Shown here piece by piece: positions 1 to 5,496 of a stretch of DNA of 5,496 nt. The translations under genes and the position numbers were made by a program. The stretch's first letter is position 1. Each line of letters begins with the position of its first letter. A model generated the notes under the pieces. That model saw nothing but the letters and a program-made list of their open reading frames with translations, searched no databases and was not told the origin of the DNA. Source of the stretch: JAAYAN01 sp964437215 (GTDB taxonomy: Bacteria > Bacteroidota > Ignavibacteria > Ignavibacteriales > Melioribacteraceae); assembly GCA_964437215.1 (NCBI GenBank), contig CAYTFZ010000139.1, positions 1 through 5,496 on the forward strand, in the 5' to 3' direction.

Positions 1-296
1 GTAAATTGCTCTTTTAGCGTTAATATTGATTTAATTCTTATTATTAGTCCGATTATTACAAAAATTGACCCGATGGCAAAAAAAGTATCCCAATGGTAAA
101 TTCTGCCAATTTTTGTAGCAGCAATACTGAAAGAAAGTGAATATCCAAGTGAAATGAAAATAGCAAGTATCCAAACGCTCAACTTGTCGTTTGATTTTAT
201 GACTTTCCGTTCATGTCTTTTTCTCAAACTCATAAATATCTCAAAAAACCCATATAAAAAAGTGAAAGAGAAAATTATTATCAATTTAGTATTCAT
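1..296 (-). CDS. Partial membrane protein, isoprenylcysteine carboxyl methyltransferase (ICMT)-like N-terminus
   Basis: An ATG at 296 opens a frame of 98 codons with no stop before the left edge, so the C-terminal part is missing. Three hydrophobic stretches are visible: about residues 3-22, 41-62 and 71-90. The third runs into the basic segment RIKSILTLKEQF (87-98). In ICMT/phospholipid methyltransferase-like membrane proteins a transmembrane helix is typically followed by a similar R..ai..L...F block, just before the SAM-binding catalytic half. Known members methylate carboxyl groups or lipid head groups at the membrane. Here the catalytic half lies outside the window, so function rests on this N-terminal resemblance only. 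A GGAG lies just 2 bases before the ATG, too close to be a typical ribosome site; a second in-frame ATG is at residue 22 but would cut the first helix. The gene starts 24 bases after the acetyltransferase remnant. Alternative: another small polytopic membrane protein. Confidence 0.6.
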   Translation of the reverse strand, partial: MNTKLIIIFSFTFLYGFFEIFMSLRKRHERKVIKSNDKLSVWILAIFISLGYSLSFSIAATKIGRIYHWDTFFAIGSIFVIIGLIIRIKSILTLKEQF

Positions 297-320
297 AGCT
301 CCAACATTTTGTTTATTAAC

Positions 321-572
321 TCATATTATAAGTTGACCATAATCCGTTGCCAACTTTCGTGTTTCAGTGAACAATCCTTCTATCTCAAAGTCGCGATCCT
401 TGTAACATTTTATTACCTGCTGGTTGAAATCAAATATGCCTAAATCCAAGCGATGTAATTGCAATTCTTCAAACACAATCCTGATTAACTCCTTTATTAT
501 TGTTTTTCCAAATCCTAAGTTTCTGTTTTGTTTATCACCAATTAATACACAGCAAATTCTTGCATTACTGTT
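321..572 (-). pseudogene. GNAT acetyltransferase remnant (RimJ/RimL-like), C-terminal half only
   Basis: This 83-codon frame is bounded upstream by an in-frame TAA (573-575) and ends at TGA (321-323). It has no in-frame ATG; the only GTG lies well inside it. The encoded peptide keeps the hallmarks of the C-terminal half of a GNAT acetyltransferase. These are a strand with VLIGD, the acetyl-CoA loop NRNLGFGK followed by an amphipathic helix, then LHRLDLGIFDFN, and a motif-B-like CYKDRDFEIEG. Proteins of this family usually have about 170-190 residues, and the substrate-binding first half is absent. The 48 bases between it and the kinase stop show no continuation in any frame, which points to a 5' deletion rather than a simple frameshift. 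Family assignment is fairly firm; the pseudogene call is inferred from the missing N-terminus and start. A short expressed fragment from an unseen start cannot be excluded. Confidence 0.68.
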
Positions 573-620
573 TTAAGTATCAATATTATCCTATAACTTC
601 GTCTGTCCCGGAATTAACAA

Positions 621-2963
621 CTATTCAAACAAAGGTAATGTAAAAATAAAACTTGTTCCAATATTTAACTTACTTTCGATTTTCAATTCTCCTCTGTTTT
701 GTGCAATAAAATTTTTACATAATTTTAATCCTAAACCTGTTCCTTTTTCATGAGCAGTACCATGAGTGGAATAGAATTGATTATCTGACATTATCTTTTC
801 GATATTTTCTTCTGAAATTCCTAATCCTGTATCACTAATTTTAATCTCCAAATATTTGTCTTTTTGTTGAAGCTCAATGCGAATAAAACCACCATTGCCA
901 GTAAATTTAAGTGCATTCGACAATAGGTTGCGAATAATCAATTTTATCATATCTTCATCTGCATAAACTTTATATGTATTCGAAAAGTCCGCAATAATTG
1001 AAATACCTTTTTGTTTTGCCCTATATTTAATATTTATAACATTTTCCTCAATAATCGAGTTGAGCTCAATAAATTGCGGATTATATTGTATTTGTTCTCT
1101 ATTGAACATTGCCCAATTCAATAAGTTTTCAAGCAGTTGAAATGTACTTTTTGACAGCTCCTTTTGAGAGTTTAGAAACATAGAAAGAGTTTCTTTATCT
1201 AATTCTTCTTTTTCTGTCATCATTTCCGATATTTGCATCATTGAACCGATCGGTCCTCTAAGATCGTGAGCAATTATTGAAAAAAATTTGTCTTTTGTTC
1301 TGTTTAGATTGCGCAAATCCTCTTCAATTTTTTTCTGATTATCTATATCGATATGCGTTCCAATAGCTCTACATGGCTGGTTATTTTTATCGAACTCGAT
1401 TATCTTCCCTCTATCATAAACCCATTTCCATTTCCCCGATTTTGTTAAAAAACGATGCGTACTCTCATAATATTCGCTTTTTCCTGCGATATGATTTTTC
1501 AACTCTTGCATTACCCTTGGCATATCATCGGGATGGACACGTTCTTCCCAAGATTTAACTTTAGGTTCAATTTCATTTTGATTGCAGCCAATCATTTTGC
1601 ACCATATGTCATTAACAAAAAGCTCTCCTGTTTGAATATTCCAATCCCACAAACCAGCTTGCGTATTTTCAATCGCTAATTTCTGGCGGATTTCGCTTTC
1701 GATAAGCTGTTTCTGAAATATATGACGGTCGAAATAGTTTGAAATCATGCCTGAAATTGTACGTAAAAGTTCTACTTCTTCATTTTCCCAGATTTTTTCG
1801 CTTTTACACTCATCAAATCCGATAAACCCCCAAAAGCGGTTGTGTACAAACAGTGAAAAAACCAGGATTGACTTAATTTTCCGGGGTTCGAGAATATCAA
1901 AAATATCTGTTGGCAGTTCGTTAATGTTTGTTGAAAATATTTCTCCTTCTTTATTTAGTATTGATTTCCATGAAGGTGTTTTTTTATAAAAAATACTCGG
2001 TTGAACCTGAATGCTATGATCAAGATCTTTATTGCGCCATTCAAAAGTTATTGATGTTTCTGTTCCCAAAAAATTATCTTCGCATATATACACACGACTT
2101 ACATCCGTATGTTTTCCAATAAGTTCTAATGTTTTGTTTATTTTTTTGTCAAACTCGTCTATCGATATTAACTTTTGCGAAATATCGGCAAGCAGAATTT
2201 GCTGTTTAAGACTTTTTTTTAATTTTTCTTCTGCCAGTTTTAATGCAGTAATATCAATTGCCGAAGTAAGTAAGTAGCTGTATGTTTGAATCTTAATTAC
2301 TGACAAAGAGAAAAGACAATAAATTATCTTGTTGTCTTTACAACGAACAGTAACATATTCATTCTCTATTATCTTGTTTTCTTTAATTTTTTTAGAAAGC
2401 TCTCTTCTTTGATTATAGTCATAAAATAGATTTAGTTCCTTAGAGCTTTGACCAATAATTTCCGATTTATCATAACCAAGTTTATCTAAAAACGTTTTAT
2501 TTACATTAACAAAAACACCTGTATCTATTTCAGAAATCGCCATTAATGCCTGATTGTTATCAAATACACGGTAAAATTTTTCTTCTGAAAGAGATAATTC
2601 AGATAGATTTCGACTTAATCCTATCAATACTTTTTCATTATTCCATTGCCCATGGTATATCTTTGTTTCAACGGGGATATGCGCCCCAGACTTTGAAAGC
2701 AATGGAAGAGGACAGGATTCTCGTTTTCCTTCAATCATTAGTTTTACTATCTCGCCAGCTTTCTCTCTAAACTCTTCAGGATGGACTAATAGCACATTTA
2801 CACCATTAAGCTCCTCTTTTGTATATCCGAGATAAGAAACCACTGCATCATTTATTTCAACTATGTTTCCATTTAAATCCAAAATGAATAAAAAGTCGTT
2901 TATAGAATTAAAGAGATTTTTAAAATTTTCTTGATCGGCATTCATTTCTGCATTCTTTTTCAT
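621..2963 (-). CDS. Cytoplasmic PAS-PAS-GAF-PAS sensor histidine kinase
   Basis: This 780-residue protein is predicted to autophosphorylate on a histidine in response to an intracellular cue and pass the phosphate to a response regulator. Domains in order: PAS 1 (about 14-120), PAS 2 (127-243), GAF (256-415), PAS 3 with PAC (424-546), a short coiled linker, HisKA (557-622) and HATPase_c (668-778). The H-box is FFSIIAHDLRGP with phosphoacceptor H566. The N-box is NLLSNALKFT (N679, N683), the G1 box DTGLGI (711-716), the G2 box GTGLGL (741-746), and the closing IGTSF is at 768-772. The catalytic core therefore looks intact. There is no signal peptide, membrane segment or C-terminal receiver domain, so it should be soluble and signal to a separate regulator, which is not in the window. 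The start at 2963 leaves a 13-residue lead before PAS 1; an internal ATG at residue 7 is possible. There is no close Shine-Dalgarno sequence, as is usual in Bacteroidota-like genomes. Its own promoter lies 74-105 bases upstream. The ligand or cofactor of the sensor domains cannot be read from the sequence. Confidence 0.93.
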   Translation of the reverse strand: MKKNAEMNADQENFKNLFNSINDFLFILDLNGNIVEINDAVVSYLGYTKEELNGVNVLLVHPEEFREKAGEIVKLMIEGKRESCPLPLLSKSGAHIPVETKIYHGQWNNEKVLIGLSRNLSELSLSEEKFYRVFDNNQALMAISEIDTGVFVNVNKTFLDKLGYDKSEIIGQSSKELNLFYDYNQRRELSKKIKENKIIENEYVTVRCKDNKIIYCLFSLSVIKIQTYSYLLTSAIDITALKLAEEKLKKSLKQQILLADISQKLISIDEFDKKINKTLELIGKHTDVSRVYICEDNFLGTETSITFEWRNKDLDHSIQVQPSIFYKKTPSWKSILNKEGEIFSTNINELPTDIFDILEPRKIKSILVFSLFVHNRFWGFIGFDECKSEKIWENEEVELLRTISGMISNYFDRHIFQKQLIESEIRQKLAIENTQAGLWDWNIQTGELFVNDIWCKMIGCNQNEIEPKVKSWEERVHPDDMPRVMQELKNHIAGKSEYYESTHRFLTKSGKWKWVYDRGKIIEFDKNNQPCRAIGTHIDIDNQKKIEEDLRNLNRTKDKFFSIIAHDLRGPIGSMMQISEMMTEKEELDKETLSMFLNSQKELSKSTFQLLENLLNWAMFNREQIQYNPQFIELNSIIEENVINIKYRAKQKGISIIADFSNTYKVYADEDMIKLIIRNLLSNALKFTGNGGFIRIELQQKDKYLEIKISDTGLGISEENIEKIMSDNQFYSTHGTAHEKGTGLGLKLCKNFIAQNRGELKIESKLNIGTSFIFTLPLFE

Positions 2964-3036
2964 AAGTAAATGTGTCCCTATTTTGCAGTTATTATTTCAC
3001 CTAATTTTGTTTTTACTCAACACTGTTTAATTAAAA

Positions 3037-3068
3037 CAAAAATATTTATCGCGCCTATAACTTACAAA
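3037..3068 (-). promoter_or_regulatory. Bacteroidota-type promoter of the histidine kinase gene
   Basis: Read on the minus strand, TTTG (3068-3065) is followed by 20 bases and TATTTTTG (3044-3037). This matches the -33 TTTG / -7 TAnnTTTG pattern described for the primary sigma factor of Bacteroides and Flavobacterium. Transcription would begin near 3030 and leave a leader of roughly 65 bases before the kinase ATG at 2963. The position, just after the acetyltransferase stop and before the kinase, suggests the kinase is transcribed separately from the upstream genes. The call rests on motif match and placement only. Confidence 0.6.
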
Positions 3069-3072
3069 AATA
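3065..3072 (-). promoter_or_regulatory. Second TATTTTTG box, possible weak tandem promoter
   Basis: An exact copy of the TATTTTTG -7 box lies 28 bases upstream of the one assigned to the kinase promoter, and its last four bases serve as that promoter's TTTG. Its own best upstream element is CTTG with TTG at 3089-3091, only 16 bases away, which is shorter than usual. It may be a weaker second start or a chance repeat in AT-rich DNA. Confidence 0.25.
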
Positions 3073-3169
3073 ACACTTAAATGGAAAACAAGTGGTAAAA
3101 AATTTCTGTTTGCTATTGTGATGCTGTAAAAACTGCGTTGTATGAATTAAATTACTTGTTCACTTCTTT

Positions 3170-3658
3170 TCAAATGGACTTGACATAAATATACTTGGCA
3201 TCGCCGGGAGCATAAAAATCTTCGAGAACAGCGCCTTCTTTATATCCGTTATTTACATAAAAAGCTCTTGTTGGTTCGTACTGTCCGCGTCCCGAAGTTT
3301 CTGCGTAAATATTGCGCCCGCCCATTCCGGCAATTATTTTCTCAGTTTCTACGTTTAATATTTTCCCAATTCCTTTTCCACGGAAATTTGAATGTACCGC
3401 AATCCAATAAAGATCAAAACTATGTTTTGTTGCAGGAATAGAACCAAAGCAGGTATAGCCGACAATTTCGTTTTCGATTTCGGCAAACAGAAAAAAGTAG
3501 CCGCTTTCTATTCCTTTCGCCAGTCTTTCTTCAACAAGTTCGCGGGCAATTGAAATTTCATCTTCCGAAAAAAAACCGGTCGAACGGACAATCTCTTCAA
3601 CTTTTAATTCGTCGCCGGAGAGCACATTTTCTCTGAATCTAATGTTTGATATAATCAT
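3170..3658 (-). CDS. GNAT family N-acetyltransferase
   Basis: This 162-residue protein is a single GNAT domain, a normal length for the family, and should transfer an acetyl group from acetyl-CoA to an amine. The central strand DLYWIAV (82-88) leads into the acetyl-CoA pyrophosphate loop NFRGKGIGK (91-99), which carries the R-G-x-G-x-G form (R93, G94, G96, G98). The next helix contains E104-E106, and a motif-B region TRAFYVNNGY (130-139) follows. YAETS (118-122) and DFYAPGDAKYIYVK (147-160) are further conserved-looking blocks that suggest a defined subfamily, but the acceptor substrate cannot be deduced. The ATG at 3658 lies 10 bases after the stop of the GNAT-deacetylase gene, with GGAAA shortly upstream, so the two are almost certainly co-transcribed and perhaps translationally coupled. 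The pairing suggests both act on the same or related acetylated molecules (inference). No terminator is obvious after its TGA. Confidence 0.9.
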   Translation of the reverse strand: MIISNIRFRENVLSGDELKVEEIVRSTGFFSEDEISIARELVEERLAKGIESGYFFLFAEIENEIVGYTCFGSIPATKHSFDLYWIAVHSNFRGKGIGKILNVETEKIIAGMGGRNIYAETSGRGQYEPTRAFYVNNGYKEGAVLEDFYAPGDAKYIYVKSI

Positions 3659-3668
3659 TTAATTTCCG

Positions 3669-5426
3669 TTATTTATATTGACCTGAATGAAAACCTGACC
3701 ACAGTCCCTTAAAAAAATGTCTTGCATTAACACCCAACGACCTCACCATATAGCCGCCTTCCTGAACAACAAGAGTGGGAATTTCCAAAGCTCCTATCAT
3801 TTTCCCGTTTTGCTCAAAATCTTCAGACCTTAAATTCCAGGTTCCTGTAGGATCACCTTTTGCAGTATCAAGTCCAAGGGCGATTATCAGGTAATCAGGA
3901 TTAAACTTTCTAATCTTTTGAACTGCTTGTGCCAGGGTGTTCCTGTATTTCTCACCATCAAGATGTTCCTGCAGAGGATAGTTAATGTTAAAACCCTTTC
4001 CTTCTTCCTCTCCTGTTTCTTCCTTGAATCCGTTAAAATAAGGGTAGGCAAATTTTGGATGACCATGAATAGAAATTGTAAGCACATCTTTCCTTTTGTA
4101 AAAAATATTCTGCTGTCCGTTGCCGTGGTGATAATCGATATCAAGAATTACGACTTTTCCTTTTTCGCTTAAAAAATTAGCTGCAACAGCTGCCGAGTTA
4201 AAATAACAGAATCCACCGAATGCTTTATGTTCAGCGTGATGACCGGGAGGACGAACCAGCGAATAAGCAAGATAAAATCCTTCAGCAAGTTTATCAGCTG
4301 CAGTTAATGTACAGTCAACAGCACGTTTGGCTGCAAGATAAGCATTATGATTGATTGGTGTAAAAGTATCAATACAATAATATCCTGCGCGAATCGGAAG
4401 ATCAACCGGGGGTCGTTTTCCATTCCTTATAGGAAAAACATAGGGATAAATTGACTTATTTGCTGGGACATTCTCGGATACTTTTTTCAGATATTTAACA
4501 TATTCCGGACTATGTACTTTCCTTATATAAAGTTCGCTGAACCTGTGTGCAGGTATCTGCCGGAAAATACCCATCGGCAAAATATCTTTCAGAATCGATT
4601 TAATTCTAACTGGAGACTCAACGTAACCCTTTTCACGTATGTGGTGTATATCGTGTTTATCATTAATAACAAGAATAATTTTACTTTCGCGGGAAATTCC
4701 TGATATTTTTTCAACCGAAACTTTTTTATTATATTTAAAAGGGCGCAGTTGAACCGGATCTTCTTTCACCGAATCCTTTACTTTTTTGATGTATTCCGGC
4801 GAACAAATGTCGCCGTATTTTCTTTCCAGTATTGCACCAATAATATCTTTCAGCTCTTTTTTTCTTAGCGGCTTTCCTGTCCCGAGGTCATCAAAAACCA
4901 GATGGGGAGGACATACATCTGTCTCAAATACTGGTGTTTCATATGCAGTGTTTATAATTGGACGCGCGCCGTATGCCTCGTAAAATTTTAATCTGGCTGC
5001 ATTTTGTTTAATTACTGATTTATCATTACATATTGAAAGTGAATCCGGAAGACATTCAAAAAAAATCCCAACAACACTTAATTGCCGTGCGGTTTCACGA
5101 ATACTTTCGTAGAGGGCTCCTCCTATTCCTCTTCCGGTGCTACCTTTTTGAGCTGAAATGAAATCGAGATATGCAAACTTAAAATCTGGTGCATGATGAA
5201 CAATTGCAAAACCTTTTACATTTCCCTGTGTGTCATCAGCAATAAACAATATTGATTTTAGCAGGTATTTTACGGGATTGCGTAATTGTTCGGAAATGTT
5301 TGTTATTTTTTCTTCAGCAAGCGCTTCAAACTGCTGCCTTAAAATTACTTGTATCTGCTTAATTATTTCTTTATTCTGCCTGGTATAATCATCGTATATC
5401 CTTCTTATTCTAAACAATTTTAACAC
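3669..5426 (-). CDS. GNAT domain fused to acetylpolyamine amidohydrolase/histone deacetylase-type hydrolase
   Basis: This 585-residue two-domain protein has an N-terminal GNAT-like part (about 30-170) with strand FAYLDFISA, the loop STGRGIGGALYE (96-107) and a motif-B block NAARLKFYEAYGA (142-154). A basic linker (about 171-247) leads to a zinc-dependent deacetylase domain (248-578). That domain has RPPGHHAE with H396 and H397, GFCYFN (405-410), and DIDYHHGNG giving the relay Asp D429 and zinc ligands D431 and H433. The third ligand is D525 in KGDP, and the catalytic tyrosine is Y559 in EGGY, so the active site is complete. The segment YPYVFPIRNGKRP (327-339) and the later GYYCIDTFTPI resemble the insertion loop of bacterial acetylpolyamine amidohydrolases, so I favour that subfamily over protein deacetylases. 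Family members hydrolyse N-acetyl groups from polyamines or lysines; the true substrate is unknown. It is cytoplasmic, with no signal peptide. The longest frame starts at GTG (5424-5426), but a TTG at 5415-5417 (residue 4) is better placed behind GAGGTG. It lies 10 bases upstream of a second GNAT gene and overlaps a frame from the right edge. Confidence 0.93.
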   Translation of the reverse strand: MLKLFRIRRIYDDYTRQNKEIIKQIQVILRQQFEALAEEKITNISEQLRNPVKYLLKSILFIADDTQGNVKGFAIVHHAPDFKFAYLDFISAQKGSTGRGIGGALYESIRETARQLSVVGIFFECLPDSLSICNDKSVIKQNAARLKFYEAYGARPIINTAYETPVFETDVCPPHLVFDDLGTGKPLRKKELKDIIGAILERKYGDICSPEYIKKVKDSVKEDPVQLRPFKYNKKVSVEKISGISRESKIILVINDKHDIHHIREKGYVESPVRIKSILKDILPMGIFRQIPAHRFSELYIRKVHSPEYVKYLKKVSENVPANKSIYPYVFPIRNGKRPPVDLPIRAGYYCIDTFTPINHNAYLAAKRAVDCTLTAADKLAEGFYLAYSLVRPPGHHAEHKAFGGFCYFNSAAVAANFLSEKGKVVILDIDYHHGNGQQNIFYKRKDVLTISIHGHPKFAYPYFNGFKEETGEEEGKGFNINYPLQEHLDGEKYRNTLAQAVQKIRKFNPDYLIIALGLDTAKGDPTGTWNLRSEDFEQNGKMIGALEIPTLVVQEGGYMVRSLGVNARHFFKGLWSGFHSGQYK

Positions 5427-5496
5427 CTCAATTCTTTATTTAATCCGGGAATATCATACATAATCCTTTTAATCATTTCAGTGTAATTTATTAGCG
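5420..5496 (-). CDS. Possible C-terminal tail of an upstream gene (partial)
   Basis: A minus-strand frame is open from the right edge to a TAA at 5420-5422 and encodes about 25 residues ending in DIPGLNKELRC. The other two minus-strand frames have stops here, so this is the only candidate for coding sequence upstream of the GNAT-deacetylase gene. Its stop overlaps the GTG start by a few bases, the arrangement expected of translationally coupled operon neighbours. Such a short frame can be open by chance in AT-rich DNA, and the tail is too short to assign a family. Confidence 0.4.
   Translation of the reverse strand, partial: LINYTEMIKRIMYDIPGLNKELRC
5424..5429 (-). promoter_or_regulatory. 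Ribosome binding site GAGGTG that bears on the start choice
   Basis: GAGGTG is a six-base match to the anti-Shine-Dalgarno sequence. It ends 6 bases before a TTG at 5415-5417, an ideal distance, and that TTG is in frame with the GNAT-deacetylase protein (residue 4). The GTG that opens the longest frame is part of the same hexamer, so both cannot be used optimally. This favours TTG initiation and a protein three residues shorter. The motif also sits in the last codons of the upstream frame, consistent with coupled translation. Confidence 0.5.

Noticed and set aside
154..336. A plus-strand open frame of 60 codons at the left side.
   Set aside because: It lies opposite the ICMT-like minus-strand gene, shows no family features, and its hydrophobic stretches mirror the AT-rich membrane gene beneath it.
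573..620. The gap between the kinase stop and the acetyltransferase remnant, considered as the missing N-terminal part or a terminator.
   Set aside because: All three minus-strand frames hit stops and show no GNAT-like residues, and no stable stem followed by a T-run is visible.
1373..2770. Several plus-strand open frames of 61-81 codons opposite the kinase gene.
   Set aside because: They are fully contained in a well-supported kinase gene, overlap one another, and have no recognisable motifs.
3019..3038. Short palindromes (AACACTGTT and TTTAATTAAA) near the predicted kinase transcription start, considered as an operator.
   Set aside because: Arms of four to five bases are expected by chance in AT-rich DNA, and there is no repeat copy elsewhere in the window.
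3087..3160. A 7-base inverted repeat, AACAAGT and ACTTGTT, after the stand-alone GNAT gene, considered as a terminator.
   Set aside because: The arms are about 60 bases apart, low in GC and not followed closely by a clean T-run, so chance is the simpler explanation.
3887..4983. Short open frames on both strands inside the GNAT-deacetylase gene.
   Set aside because: They overlap the conserved deacetylase and linker coding sequence in other frames and show no independent support.

Overview
The window is AT-rich DNA in which every supportable gene lies on the minus strand, so genes read from right to left. The sequence best fits the Bacteroidota/Ignavibacteriota/Chlorobiota group. The main reason is a near-perfect TTTG-N20-TATTTTTG promoter, the -33/-7 pattern of the primary sigma factor in that group, in front of the kinase gene. 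The low GC content and a soluble PAS/GAF sensor kinase of a style common there agree with this. The placement is an inference and no species is claimed.

Right side (5496 to 3170): a compact run of genes, probably one operon. An open reading frame entering from the right edge (seen only as a C-terminal tail) ends inside the start region of a 585-residue protein. That protein fuses an N-terminal GNAT acetyltransferase-like domain to a complete zinc-dependent deacetylase of the acetylpolyamine amidohydrolase/histone deacetylase type. Ten bases further on is a stand-alone 162-residue GNAT acetyltransferase. The block therefore encodes putative acetyl-adding and acetyl-removing activities together, one pair on a single polypeptide. 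The substrate is unknown; polyamines, other small amines and protein lysines are all possible.

Middle (3169 to 621): a 206-base gap holds the kinase promoter and no clear terminator. It is followed by a 780-residue cytoplasmic hybrid-sensor-like histidine kinase (PAS-PAS-GAF-PAS-HisKA-HATPase) with an intact catalytic core and no receiver domain. No response regulator is in the window, so it is an orphan as far as can be seen.

Left side (620 to 1): just downstream of the kinase is an 83-codon fragment encoding only the C-terminal half of a RimJ/RimL-like GNAT acetyltransferase. It has an in-frame stop at its upstream end and no usable start, so it is read as a gene remnant. It is followed by the first 98 codons of a membrane protein resembling the isoprenylcysteine carboxyl methyltransferase family, which runs off the left edge.

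I see no RNA genes, CRISPR arrays, insertion sequences or phage genes. The most notable items are the writer/eraser-like fusion with its adjacent second acetyltransferase, the ambiguous GTG/TTG start overlapping the upstream gene, and the degraded acetyltransferase.
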